Of a DNA stretch of 31,732 bases, positions 7,568-16,166 are shown piece by piece. This DNA is from Moraxellaceae bacterium UBA2477 (GTDB taxonomy: Bacteria > Pseudomonadota > Gammaproteobacteria > Pseudomonadales > Moraxellaceae). Made by a program: the position numbers and the translations under genes. The first letter of the stretch is position 1; each line of letters begins with the position of its first letter. Under the pieces are notes generated by a model that was given only the letters and a program-made list of their open reading frames with translations, was not told the origin of the DNA and did not search any database. The stretch spans positions 1 through 31,732 of the forward strand of contig DDPD01000024.1 of the NCBI GenBank assembly GCA_002342025.1. The letters run 5' to 3'.

Positions 7568-9700
7568 TTAGATCGAGCCTTGGTTACGTCCTGCGATCAA
7601 GCGTATGACCTTGCCTGAGCTCAGGCGCAATTGCGCTGCGCCATCACTGATAATGTCATAGCTCAATGTGCCCGAACCCAAGCAAATCGCCGAAGCATCA
7701 ATGAGGCCGGCCGCAACATTACGCAGGCTACCGGAGAGCGTACGGGTGGCAGCCACGGGCTCTTGTCCCGTCTTCACGCGATTGAGACCCACCCACGGCA
7801 GTGGGCTAGGCCCGGCATCTTGTCCCGCCGTATAGGTGACTTCATGACCGCCACACCCATTGGCTACCAGTTCCACTTCCGCTTCCAAGCCATCCCGCGA
7901 GACCAGCTGTGACAGCCAGTAAGCGCGGTCATGTTTGACCGCGTATTCGGGATAGTCAAAGCGCGGATCAAAACGGTAGGTGACGCGGCGCGGATTTTTC
8001 ACACGGACCCAATCGGCGCTAGCCTCCGACTCTTTCTGCCAGTTATCTAAGGCAATAAAGGTCAAATGCTCCGATACAGGATGCAGATAAAAGCGATACG
8101 GCACACCGGTTCGATCAAGCGTCTGCGCCAGCGCAATGGCCTGATTGACCTGCACCAATTCATCCGCACCACTGTAGAGATTGGCGCTGGGCACATGGCG
8201 CAAATTGCCGATGTAGTGAATGACGTTTTCGTAGGCAATCGAGCCGTTAATCGGGCCAACCACATCCAACACGGGCTTGAGTGCATCGGTCAGCGTGGTG
8301 AGCACAGCATCTAATGGCGTGTTGGTGCTGGGAATGTTGCGCAAACTGCCCGTGAAGCCGACCCAATTCACCATGCCTGCAAAGCGATCGGGGTAGTTCG
8401 TTGCCAAGTGCATCGCGCCAAAGCCACCCATGGAGTAGCCGGAAGCGATCATGCGCTCAGGATCCGTAACATAGGTCGCCTCAACATCGGCAATGACGTC
8501 TAAGACATCGCGCTCAGATAGGCCCGAGTAAAATCCATAGGGTCCGCGACCCAAGGGAGCAACCAAGATTCGGTTACGATCCTCGCCCATTTGCTGCTGA
8601 AAGCCGGGCTGATTGATCTGACTGGCGTGATTCGCTTCACAGCCATGCATGACCACTTGTATGCCGGGCTTTGCCGCCTGCGCCTTGGGCAGGTAAATAC
8701 CATAGGGCTGATACTTACCCAGATAATTAAAGGACTGTGAGCAGAAGCCACTGGTGTCGCCATCGCGACCCGCTACCCCTGCTAATTCAACGCCCTCACC
8801 CAAAACATATTTCGACGTGTAGACACGCTGATGAAAGCCGACGGGGGCTGGTGCCGCCTTAGTCAGGCCGTTACGTAAGTCCGCCACACGAAGTGTTTCA
8901 CCAAACTGCGAGATATCTCCTGAAGCCAAGGCCGCTGCCTGCTTGTCTTCCCAGTAATTGCCCTTATTGGGCAAAAGTTGCCCCTGAAGACCATCAGCCC
9001 CGGCCTGCTCATCCATGCCACGGAAAGCGACATTCATCACCTTGCCATTGGCTTGCGCGACCGCGGCCTGCACCCGCCAAACACTGCCGGCAGGGACAGG
9101 CATACGGAGCTGCAGTCGATTGCTCACGGGATCGCCCACCGCGACGGTTTTCAGCACGTCCCAACCCCGACTGCTCACCTGCAATGGGGCCCACGCCCCA
9201 CCACCCGTGGCGGCGTTATTATCCGTATCAATGGCTAAGGCTACGATCGCGTCATTGGCATTGAATAGGCTGTTCAGCTCAAACTCCGCCAGCAGCTCGT
9301 TGCCGCTCACGCTCAAACTGAGCTTGACCAAATCAGCGGTATTGGTCAGTCCAGCAGGATACGTGACATCACCCGCAGAGGGAGCTAACAGGCTGGGCGT
9401 GGTTGCGAAAGGATTTCCACGTTGACCGAGTCGCGTGGTGACGTTGAGTACCGTGGGGCCGCCTGCGATCAGCCCGGCATCCGCGCCAAAGTCGTCATAA
9501 ACATAATCGCGATAGATCAACGTGCCCTGACAGTATTCCGTACTGCCCGCCACCCATGAGCTTCGATCACAGGGCGAGTTCGTGACATTGGCAGCCAGTG
9601 AGCGCGGAGCCGATCGATCTTCACTGCCACAGGCCAGCAGAAAAACGGAACAGACGGCTGCTAAGGCAAAAGATTTGCGGGGAGAATTCATAAAAGCCAT
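7568..9700 (-). CDS. Large lipoprotein with central alpha/beta-hydrolase (esterase-like) domain
   Basis: 710 residues from the ATG at 9700, which has a weak AGAG ribosome-binding site; an in-frame ATG at 9691 gives the same signal peptide. A lipobox (VFLLAC, Cys24) marks it as a lipoprotein. Residues up to about 330 resemble an extracellular beta-rich or substrate-binding region. The middle holds an alpha/beta hydrolase: YGIYLPKAQ, VMHGCE, then nucleophile elbow GYSMGG with Ser about residue 423, and a candidate catalytic His in PVSEHLTF. The closest broad families are the esterase/PHB-depolymerase-like and prolyl-oligopeptidase-like hydrolases. The substrate is unknown. It is a single-gene unit lying between mutM and coaD. 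Confidence 0.8.
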   Translation of the reverse strand: MAFMNSPRKSFALAAVCSVFLLACGSEDRSAPRSLAANVTNSPCDRSSWVAGSTEYCQGTLIYRDYVYDDFGADAGLIAGGPTVLNVTTRLGQRGNPFATTPSLLAPSAGDVTYPAGLTNTADLVKLSLSVSGNELLAEFELNSLFNANDAIVALAIDTDNNAATGGGAWAPLQVSSRGWDVLKTVAVGDPVSNRLQLRMPVPAGSVWRVQAAVAQANGKVMNVAFRGMDEQAGADGLQGQLLPNKGNYWEDKQAAALASGDISQFGETLRVADLRNGLTKAAPAPVGFHQRVYTSKYVLGEGVELAGVAGRDGDTSGFCSQSFNYLGKYQPYGIYLPKAQAAKPGIQVVMHGCEANHASQINQPGFQQQMGEDRNRILVAPLGRGPYGFYSGLSERDVLDVIADVEATYVTDPERMIASGYSMGGFGAMHLATNYPDRFAGMVNWVGFTGSLRNIPSTNTPLDAVLTTLTDALKPVLDVVGPINGSIAYENVIHYIGNLRHVPSANLYSGADELVQVNQAIALAQTLDRTGVPYRFYLHPVSEHLTFIALDNWQKESEASADWVRVKNPRRVTYRFDPRFDYPEYAVKHDRAYWLSQLVSRDGLEAEVELVANGCGGHEVTYTAGQDAGPSPLPWVGLNRVKTGQEPVAATRTLSGSLRNVAAGLIDASAICLGSGTLSYDIISDGAAQLRLSSGKVIRLIAGRNQGSI

Positions 9701-9761
9701 TCGCAGCGCTCTATATTTATTTTAGTGGGCAAAAGTTAACATCAACTTACTTTCAAAGATC

Positions 9762-9789
9762 TAATCTGACAAGGCAACAAGACAGATTA
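9762..9789. repeat. Inverted repeat upstream of coaD
   Basis: TAATCTG (9762-9768) and its exact complement CAGATTA (9783-9789) are separated by 14 bases. They end 14 bases before the coaD start codon. This could be an operator or an mRNA leader hairpin. The rest of the divergent region 9701-9803 shows only a short AAGTT/AACTT inverted repeat (9733-9748). Confidence 0.45.
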
Positions 9790-9803
9790 CTGCAGGAGCT
9801 GAT

Positions 9804-10301
9804 ATGCCCACTCGCGTCGTCTACCCTGGTACCTTCGACCCCATTACAAATGGCCACGCCGATCTGGTCGAGCGCGCCTCGAAACTGTTTGGCGAAGTCA
9901 TTTTAGCGGTGGCAGCCAGCGACAAGAAAAAGCCCATGTTCAGCACGGCGGAACGTGTAGCGCTGGCTCAACAGGTGTTGGGCCATCTGCCCAATGTGCG
10001 CGTGGTGGGCTTCGATAAACTCTTGTCGTTTTTTGTCACGGACATGGAGGCCAATGTCGTGCTGCGCGGCCTGCGCGCCGTGTCCGACTTTGAGTATGAA
10101 TTCCAGCTCGCGAACATGAACCGCCAGTTGAATCGCGAGTTCGAAACCGTCTTTCTGACACCGTCTGAGCACCTGTCGTTTATTTCTTCGAGTCTGGTGC
10201 GCGAAATCGCCATTCTCGGCGGCGATGTCAGCCAGTTTGTCGCACCCTGTGTGTCTGAAGCCTTTGTTAAAAAGCTTGGCCACGGCCCGCGAAAAAACTA
10301 A
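9804..10301 (+). CDS. coaD: Phosphopantetheine adenylyltransferase (CoA synthesis)
   Basis: 165 residues, typical for CoaD. It transfers AMP from ATP to 4'-phosphopantetheine to give dephospho-CoA, the fourth step of coenzyme A synthesis. The nucleotidyltransferase motif YPGTFDPITNGH (Thr10, His18) is present, as is the C-terminal ISSSLVRE motif. AGGAG precedes the ATG at a good distance. The ferredoxin gene follows after 14 bases, a pairing also found in Pseudomonas. Confidence 0.98.
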   Translation: MPTRVVYPGTFDPITNGHADLVERASKLFGEVILAVAASDKKKPMFSTAERVALAQQVLGHLPNVRVVGFDKLLSFFVTDMEANVVLRGLRAVSDFEYEFQLANMNRQLNREFETVFLTPSEHLSFISSSLVREIAILGGDVSQFVAPCVSEAFVKKLGHGPRKN

Positions 10302-10315
10302 CGTCAGACCACGCC

Positions 10316-10573
10316 ATGGCTTTGCTGATCACCGATGAATGTATTAATTGTGATGTCTGCGAGCCTGCATGCCCGAATCTGGCGATTTCCATGGGGCCGG
10401 AAATTTATGAAATTGACCCTGCACTCTGTACCGAGTGCGTGGGTCATTTTGATGAACCGCAGTGCGTCAGTCTCTGCCCCGTAGCCTGCATCCCCATCGA
10501 CCCCCATCATCAGGAAAGTCGCGAGCAACTGCAGGCCAAGTTCGAGCGACTAACGGGCAAGAGCCCCGTTTAA
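10316..10573 (+). CDS. YfhL-family 2[4Fe-4S] ferredoxin
   Basis: 85 residues. The first cluster motif is Cys9-x2-Cys12-x2-Cys15-x3-Cys19. The second is the long-spaced Cys38-x2-Cys41-x8-Cys50-x3-Cys54, followed by an extra Cys58. The insert between the second and third cysteines of that cluster and the C-terminal helix are marks of the YfhL/Allochromatium-type low-potential ferredoxins. Its redox partner cannot be read from sequence. It is co-directional with coaD, and its stop codon overlaps by four bases with the stop of the converging GMC oxidoreductase gene, leaving no room for a separate terminator. Confidence 0.93.
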   Translation: MALLITDECINCDVCEPACPNLAISMGPEIYEIDPALCTECVGHFDEPQCVSLCPVACIPIDPHHQESREQLQAKFERLTGKSPV

Positions 10574-12216
10574 CCAACGCGTGTTAAGACTTCAGGCTTG
10601 GGCGCACCTGTGGGTAACAGACGCTCGGCCAAACCCGTTGCTAGCTTGGCCACCAGACCATAGATCGACAATTGTGGGTTAGCGCCAATACTGGTCGGGA
10701 AAATGGAGCCATCGAACACGCTCAGATTCGCCAAGCCATGGAACTCACCACGGCTATTCACTACGGAGGTTTTGGCATCTTCCCCCATAGCGCAACCACC
10801 CATGAGATGCGCTGAGCCAATACCGGTGCGGAACTTTTCAATCATAAAGCCGTTAATCGCCGATTTCGCCGCTGCCATGGTGGTGAACGAACCGCCAGCC
10901 AGTTGGAATGGCCGCACAGAACGCGCACCCGCTGCTAATTGAATTTCCGCCATGGCCAAGAACGATCTGCGCAGGCCATCTGCCAGAGAAGCCGACACGT
11001 CGTAGTCAAGCACCGCGGAGCCATCCTTACGAATGCTCGTGCGACCGCCTGGAGAGTCTTCGGTGAAGCCATCACGCAGCAGCGAGATCATGCCGTTGAG
11101 ATGTCCCAGGGACTGCATGTCCCGGGCATGGTCAAGGCCATGATTACCCAGAAGACCTGCGACAAAACCCGGCTGCATGGGGAGAACTTCGATCTTGAAG
11201 CCCATCGGTCCAGTCGCGCCGTCTTTCCACTGGAAGTGATCGGAGTACACAGATTGCGGCGCACCGCCCCAGCCCTCGACCTTGCGATCGAACTGGGCAA
11301 AGCTGGCATTGACCGGGTGAATCATCGTTCGAAGGCCAATCTGGTCATGCGGGTTCGGCACTTTCGAGCGCAGCAAAATGGCGGGGGTATTGATAGCGCC
11401 GCCTGCTAACACCACATGACGCGCCCGCACCATGAGTATCTTGCCGGTAGGTTGAAGGCCAACCTCAGGCATGCCATCGACCAGCACGCCTCGAACCTTG
11501 TCACCGTCCATGATTAATTCGCGTACGCGGGCACGATGGTAGAGCGTCGCACCGGCATTGAGTGCCGCTGGAATCGTCGTCACCAACATAGATTGCTTGG
11601 CATTGGTCGGGCAACCCACGCCACACATGCCGAGGTTCCAGCAACCGTTCACATTGCGCGGAATACTTTGCCAACTCCAGCCCAGCTTCTCGCAGCCCTG
11701 ACGAATGATGTCGTTGTTCTCGTTGGGCGGCACGGGCCACGGGCCGATTTGCTGACGCTTTTCGGCGCGATCAAACCACGGCGCCATCTCGGCATCGGAG
11801 ATGCCTTTCACGCCGTGCACATCACGCCAGTGCTTCAACGTCTGCGGCGGCGTGCGGAAGCTCGATGTCCAGTTCACGGTAGTACTGCCGCCTACGGCGC
11901 GACCCTGCAGGATGGTCATGCTGCCATCGCCCGTGGTGCGCGCCGCGCCTTCCTGATAGAGATCACGGAAAGCTTCAACTTCACGCATTTTAAAGTCATC
12001 GCTGGAGCGCAGCGGGCCCTCTTCGAGCATGACTACCTTGAGTCCGGCTTGAGTCAAAACCTCTGCCGCCGTGCCGCCACCAGCGCCTGTGCCCACAATG
12101 ACAACATCACACTCTACCGTGGTGTTTTGGGTCAGTTCGCCGGCATGAATAACCTTCCAGCCACCGGCGATGCCAGCACGAATGGGATCGGGAATTGGAC
12201 CTACTTGAATCGCCAT
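10570..12216 (-). CDS. GMC-family FAD oxidoreductase (gluconate/alcohol dehydrogenase-like large subunit)
   Basis: 548 residues from the ATG at 12216, chosen for its AAGGAGCG ribosome-binding site; an upstream extension in the open frame overlaps the previous gene and looks non-coding. The FAD-binding VVIVGTGAGGG is at about 38-48, GGSTTVNWTSSF follows, and the C-terminal GMC segment SAHLMGGCAMG...GLANLSVFDGSIFPTS contains the likely catalytic His and the FAD contact. It should oxidise an alcohol or sugar-type hydroxyl. It has no signal peptide, while the gene 11 bases upstream encodes a small subunit with a Tat signal, so export of a folded pair by 'hitchhiking' is likely. The aldehyde dehydrogenase in the same operon suggests an alcohol-to-acid route. 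Codon and base use resemble the neighbours. Confidence 0.9.
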   Translation of the reverse strand: MAIQVGPIPDPIRAGIAGGWKVIHAGELTQNTTVECDVVIVGTGAGGGTAAEVLTQAGLKVVMLEEGPLRSSDDFKMREVEAFRDLYQEGAARTTGDGSMTILQGRAVGGSTTVNWTSSFRTPPQTLKHWRDVHGVKGISDAEMAPWFDRAEKRQQIGPWPVPPNENNDIIRQGCEKLGWSWQSIPRNVNGCWNLGMCGVGCPTNAKQSMLVTTIPAALNAGATLYHRARVRELIMDGDKVRGVLVDGMPEVGLQPTGKILMVRARHVVLAGGAINTPAILLRSKVPNPHDQIGLRTMIHPVNASFAQFDRKVEGWGGAPQSVYSDHFQWKDGATGPMGFKIEVLPMQPGFVAGLLGNHGLDHARDMQSLGHLNGMISLLRDGFTEDSPGGRTSIRKDGSAVLDYDVSASLADGLRRSFLAMAEIQLAAGARSVRPFQLAGGSFTTMAAAKSAINGFMIEKFRTGIGSAHLMGGCAMGEDAKTSVVNSRGEFHGLANLSVFDGSIFPTSIGANPQLSIYGLVAKLATGLAERLLPTGAPKPEVLTRVG

Positions 12217-12227
12217 CTCAACGCTCC

Positions 12228-12779
12228 TTAAATCGTGCGCACGGGGGCGCTGTAACCCACGGCGGCGTAGCTTTCCGGCAGCAAGTACCAAGCAACGTTG
12301 ATGATTTTGCACAAGCCAAGGTAGGCGCCACGCAAGAGCTCTAAGCGACTATCGCGCCAACGTAATAGGAAGGCTTCGATGTCCTCCGGGCTGGCATCTG
12401 GCCAATCCGACCATACGCCGGCCATCGCAATGCGCGTGGGGGCCATGCTGAGCAGCGCGAAGAGCTGATGAATTTGGTCGCCAACCGCAACACTGCTGTT
12501 AGCGAGGAGCTGATCCAGCGACGCTAGCGCCTTGTCGAGCGCGGCAGGCCGTGCCTTACCCTCAGGCAAAGTGCCGGCCAGTACAGAGGGGATCACTGCT
12601 CGCAAAACCGTTAATTCGGCCTCGCGAAGATAGACATATCCTGTTGCCGGTTGCGCTTGCGTGCAGCCGGTCAGGAGTGCAGCTGCTGAGCCGGTGGCGA
12701 GCAGCATGCCACCCATCGCACCGGTTCTCAAAAAATCGCGCCGGCTTAATGCCAACGCTTGAGTCGTCTCTGCTTGCAT
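12228..12779 (-). CDS. Gluconate 2-dehydrogenase subunit 3-like protein, Tat lipoprotein
   Basis: 183 residues. A twin-arginine signal SRRDFLR (12-18) is followed by a hydrophobic stretch and a lipobox LLTGC (Cys39), giving a Tat-exported lipoprotein. The rest is a helical domain like subunit 3 of membrane-bound gluconate 2-dehydrogenases, a partner rather than a catalytic chain. Eleven bases separate it from the downstream GMC gene. AAAGG lies directly before its ATG. The cytochrome c subunit found in three-subunit gluconate dehydrogenases is not in the window, so the electron acceptor is unclear. Confidence 0.85.
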   Translation of the reverse strand: MQAETTQALALSRRDFLRTGAMGGMLLATGSAAALLTGCTQAQPATGYVYLREAELTVLRAVIPSVLAGTLPEGKARPAALDKALASLDQLLANSSVAVGDQIHQLFALLSMAPTRIAMAGVWSDWPDASPEDIEAFLLRWRDSRLELLRGAYLGLCKIINVAWYLLPESYAAVGYSAPVRTI

Positions 12780-12829
12780 CCTTTCACCCCTGCTTTTTGT
12801 TATTTTCGGGACAGCAGTGTCTCTGGATA

Positions 12830-14275
12830 TTACTTACTCAAGAATAGTTTCTGAATCAGGCCGTGAGCCACGCGACCGAATGGCGGCAGGATGTAACGCA
12901 CGGAGTAGATGCTCGAGCGCTCCAACACCGCCTTCATGTTCGAGTAGGTTTCAAACCCTTCTTTCGCGTGGTAACGACCCATACCGGACGGGCCAACGCC
13001 ACCAAATGGCAGATCGTCAACGCCAACATGGGTGACCACATCGTTAATGCCGGTTGCGCCGGAATGCGTGTGGGTGACCACATAATCGGCACGCGCCGTG
13101 TCATTGTCGAAGTAGTACAACGCCAGTGGGCGTGGACGCGCATTGACGAACTCCAGCGCCTGCGACAGCGATTCGCGCTCGATGATCGGCAAAATCGGCC
13201 CGAAGATTTCATTTTGCATGATCAGCATGTCGGGCGTGGCACCAATGACCAGCGTCGGTGGAATTTTGCGGGTATCAATAAAGCGTTCGTTAGCCGGGTT
13301 GATTTCGATCACGCGAGCACCTTGTGCACGGGCATCGTCGAGATAGCTCTGAATACGCGTGTACTGCTTCTCATTGACGATGCTGGTGTAGTCGGCGTTG
13401 GTGACCAGCGTTGGGTACATCTTGCTGACCTGGGCCGTGAAAGCGATGACGAACTCGTCGGTCTTGCCGCGCGGCATCAGCACATAGTCCGGCGCCACAC
13501 AGGTCTGGCCGGCGTTCCAGCATTTGCCAAAAGCAATACGCTCGGCAGCATCGGCCATCGGGTAGGACTCGTGCACGATGGCTGGGGACTTGCCGCCCAG
13601 CTCCAGCAGCACCGGCGTCAGATTGGCGGCGGCATTCTGCATGATGGTGCGGCCGACATTGGTCGAGCCGGTGAAGGTGATCTGGTCAAACGCCATATGG
13701 CTGAAAGCTTCCGACACTTCGCCGCGACCGGTGATGACGGCCACGGTATCTTCGGTGAAGGCCTCGGCGAGCATGCGCTTCAGCGTCTCGCCCAAACGTG
13801 GCGTGAAGCTGGAGGTCTTGATCATGACGCGGTTGCCGGCACTGAGCGCGCCAACCAACGGACCAATGGCGAGGAAAATTGGGTAGTTCCATGGCACCAC
13901 AACACCCACCAGACCCAGTGGCTGCGGCACTACGCGAGCCTTGGCGGGTGTCGCCAAAATGCCAGGGTGACGCTTCTGTGGCTTCATCCAGTTGGTCAGA
14001 TTTTTGCTGGCATACTTCAGCGCTTCCAGCGAGGTCAGAACCTCAGCAATCTTGGTTTCATCTTTTGAGCGATGGCCGAAATCTTGGCTGACCGCATCGG
14101 CCAAATCGTCCTGATACTTGATAATGACGGCGCGCAGACGAGTCAAATGGGCAATACGCTCGCTCGCCGACGGCATAGGACGTAGGTTATATGCTGACCG
14201 CTGCGACTGAAAAATACGCTGCATTTCAGCAACTTGTGGGTTCGATGCAGCGAGCTGAGCGAGATGAGCAACCAT
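12830..14275 (-). CDS. Coniferyl-aldehyde-dehydrogenase-like aldehyde dehydrogenase
   Basis: 481 residues from the ATG at 14275 (GAGGT ribosome-binding site); a 15-codon upstream extension has less support. It is an NAD(P)-dependent aldehyde dehydrogenase with VVVPWNYP, FTGSTNVG, the LELGGKSP glutamate motif and the GQTC nucleophile (Cys259). The short length and the C-terminal PPFGRVAHGLIQKLFL are typical of the CalB-type subgroup, which acts on coniferyl and other medium or aromatic aldehydes and contains many fatty-aldehyde enzymes. It is the first gene of a likely three-gene operon ending in the GMC oxidoreductase, 50 bases from the next gene. It is divergent from the TetR gene, which probably regulates it. 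Confidence 0.92.
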   Translation of the reverse strand: MVAHLAQLAASNPQVAEMQRIFQSQRSAYNLRPMPSASERIAHLTRLRAVIIKYQDDLADAVSQDFGHRSKDETKIAEVLTSLEALKYASKNLTNWMKPQKRHPGILATPAKARVVPQPLGLVGVVVPWNYPIFLAIGPLVGALSAGNRVMIKTSSFTPRLGETLKRMLAEAFTEDTVAVITGRGEVSEAFSHMAFDQITFTGSTNVGRTIMQNAAANLTPVLLELGGKSPAIVHESYPMADAAERIAFGKCWNAGQTCVAPDYVLMPRGKTDEFVIAFTAQVSKMYPTLVTNADYTSIVNEKQYTRIQSYLDDARAQGARVIEINPANERFIDTRKIPPTLVIGATPDMLIMQNEIFGPILPIIERESLSQALEFVNARPRPLALYYFDNDTARADYVVTHTHSGATGINDVVTHVGVDDLPFGGVGPSGMGRYHAKEGFETYSNMKAVLERSSIYSVRYILPPFGRVAHGLIQKLFLSK

Positions 14276-14335
14276 AATGACCTCAAAACGAAATTCCTGT
14301 GCTACCAAAAGGGTAAACATCTTGTGCGGCGTTTT

Positions 14336-14351
14336 TAGAGCATTTACTCTA
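14336..14351. promoter_or_regulatory. Palindrome, candidate operator for the TetR-type regulator
   Basis: TAGAGCATTTACTCTA: five-base arms TAGAG/CTCTA are perfect and the inner A/T pair also matches. It lies in the 120-base region between the divergent aldehyde dehydrogenase and TetR genes, about 60 bases from one start and 45 from the other. This is where an autoregulated TetR-family protein would bind. Confidence 0.45.
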
Positions 14352-14395
14352 GGCTGTCAATTCAGTGGCCTCGACCCTCAGGACATCCCAACTCT

Positions 14396-15055
14396 GTGAA
14401 AACGCGTGATCGCATCCTGTTAAAAAGTCTTGAGCTGTTCAATGAGCAGGGCGAGCGGCTCATTACCACCAACCATTTGGCGGCTGCCTTGGGCATGAGC
14501 CCAGGTAATTTGTATTACCACTTCCCCAACAAAGACGCGATTATCTTTGAGCTGTTTCAGCAATATGCCGACCAGATGCAGTCTACGCTGCACCTACCTA
14601 GCGATAGGCCGCTAACGCAGCTCGATAAAGTGCAGCTGTTTGAACACATCCTCGATTGCCTATGGCGTTATCGCTTTTTACATCGCGACATGACGCACCT
14701 GATCACCGACAACGCGGAACTGCGCGAACACTACCGTGAGTTTGCCAAGCGCATGCTCAGCAGCGTGCATTTGCTCTATACGCTGCAGATCAACTCTGGC
14801 CTGCTTGAAGCCACAGAGGAAGAAATTGGTGCGCTGCTCGTCAACATCTGGATTATTGCCACCAGCTGGGTCAACTTCCTCAGCACCACGGGCTTCTTCG
14901 GCTTTCAGGAACCGCTGACGCAAGCCATGTTGCGTCAGGGGATTTATCAAGTCATTTGCTTGGAAGCGCCTTACTTACGCGGCGAAGCAAGAGAAGGCTT
15001 GGTTGAGCTTAAGACTCGTTACGGCCAAGCCTTAAGCATTAACAGCATGACGTAA
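14396..15055 (+). CDS. TetR/AcrR-family transcriptional regulator
   Basis: 219 residues from a GTG start (14396). The N-terminal helix-turn-helix covers about residues 3-50: TRDRILLKSLELFNEQGE, TTNHLAAALGMSPGNLYYHFPNK, the classic TetR pattern. The C-terminal ligand-binding region is helical and Trp/Phe-rich (WIIATSWVNFLS), suggesting a hydrophobic ligand. Being divergent from the aldehyde dehydrogenase/GMC operon, it most likely represses it, and its ligand could be a related aldehyde, alcohol or acyl compound; that is inference. Its 3' end overlaps the end of the converging YheT-like hydrolase gene by 24 bases. Confidence 0.92.
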   Translation: MKTRDRILLKSLELFNEQGERLITTNHLAAALGMSPGNLYYHFPNKDAIIFELFQQYADQMQSTLHLPSDRPLTQLDKVQLFEHILDCLWRYRFLHRDMTHLITDNAELREHYREFAKRMLSSVHLLYTLQINSGLLEATEEEIGALLVNIWIIATSWVNFLSTTGFFGFQEPLTQAMLRQGIYQVICLEAPYLRGEAREGLVELKTRYGQALSINSMT

Positions 15056-16150
15056 GCGCGACACTTTCTCGCCCTGCGCCCGAGGGGAAAGCACTTTCGG
15101 CACCTGAAAACTCTCGGCTTGTCGCTGCAAAAACTCAGGAATACGGCGCTCTAGATAAAACTGCGGTTCACGCCAGTGCTCACCGGCCTCAATAAATCCA
15201 ACATGACCACCGCATGGGGCAATTTCCAGATACACCGAGGGCGACAACTCACGCGCCGTGGGAAAACATTCTGGGGTTAAAAACGGATCATCTACCGCTT
15301 GCAACAACAGCGTGGGGACGTTGATTTTTGCTAGGCTCTGGCGAGGGCTGCACCGCTGATAATAGTCCTCGCCATTTTTAAAACCATGCAGTCCAGCGAC
15401 CAAAACATCATCAAAGTGACGGAACGACGTGAATGGCCCTTGAGCCAGGCACTCACGGATGTGCACAGCCACTTCTTCATCCCCTCGTTGCGCAAGATGG
15501 TCAGCTTTACGCACCCAGGACTGCTGTAACAGGCCCAGCAAATGCTTGCGATACACCCGTGAGAAGCCTTGGTCCAGCCGATCCGCGCAGGCGCCAAGCA
15601 AAAGCGGGACTGAGACGGTACTGGCCGCAAACAAATTCGGCGGCGTACTCTCTTGCGCTAGGTAATTCAACGAAATTGCACCACCAAGCGAGTAGCCAAC
15701 CAAGCCCAAGGGCACATCGGGGTAACGCTCATACAGCGCCGCCAGAATATCAGCGAGATCATCATGCGCACCCGCATGATAGGCACGCGGGGTATCGTTA
15801 GGCTCACCCGTAGCACCACGACAATTGATCGCGACGCTGGCCCAGCCCAGGGCCTCCAAACTACGCTGCAGCCCCACAACGTAGTGAGAGCCGCTGCACC
15901 CACTCAATCCATGCACAATGGCAATTAACGGTTTAGCACTGCCCATCCACGATTTTGGCAAACGCCAGTCTAAATAGATCCAATCGCCATCCCTGAGCGA
16001 GATGCGCTCACGCACCCGAGGCAATGGCTCCACGCGGCGAAACAGGGAGGGATACAGCGTTTGCAGATGCGCGTTGTGTAGCCACCAAGCCGGTTTAAAA
16101 GGACTACGATTGATGCCGGGGGTAAACGTTTCCTGATCAGAGCGTGTCAT
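15032..16150 (-). CDS. YheT-family alpha/beta hydrolase
   Basis: 372 residues from the ATG at 16150, 16 bases after the rsmD stop. A GTG at 16189 would extend it into rsmD and is less likely. The N-terminal FKPAWWLHNAHLQTLYP is the YheT-family signature. IVHGLSGCSGSHY gives the oxyanion region, GYSLGG holds the nucleophile serine, and the late DDPFLT and GGHVGF supply the Asp and His of the triad. YheT proteins are putative esterases of unknown substrate. It is the last gene of the minus-strand M16-M16-rsmD-yheT series. Confidence 0.88.
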   Translation of the reverse strand: MTRSDQETFTPGINRSPFKPAWWLHNAHLQTLYPSLFRRVEPLPRVRERISLRDGDWIYLDWRLPKSWMGSAKPLIAIVHGLSGCSGSHYVVGLQRSLEALGWASVAINCRGATGEPNDTPRAYHAGAHDDLADILAALYERYPDVPLGLVGYSLGGAISLNYLAQESTPPNLFAASTVSVPLLLGACADRLDQGFSRVYRKHLLGLLQQSWVRKADHLAQRGDEEVAVHIRECLAQGPFTSFRHFDDVLVAGLHGFKNGEDYYQRCSPRQSLAKINVPTLLLQAVDDPFLTPECFPTARELSPSVYLEIAPCGGHVGFIEAGEHWREPQFYLERRIPEFLQRQAESFQVPKVLSPRAQGEKVSRLRHAVNA

Positions 16151-16166
16151 GTTCGAACTCAACAAC

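Noticed and set aside
11536..12231. A 231-codon plus-strand open frame opposite the GMC oxidoreductase gene
   Set aside because: Composition is arginine/histidine-rich without domains, and it is antisense to a well-supported gene.
12863..14068. A 401-codon open frame on the plus strand opposite the aldehyde dehydrogenase
   Set aside because: It has no family match and lies wholly within a clearly real gene. Its length follows from the GC-rich codon pattern of the other strand.
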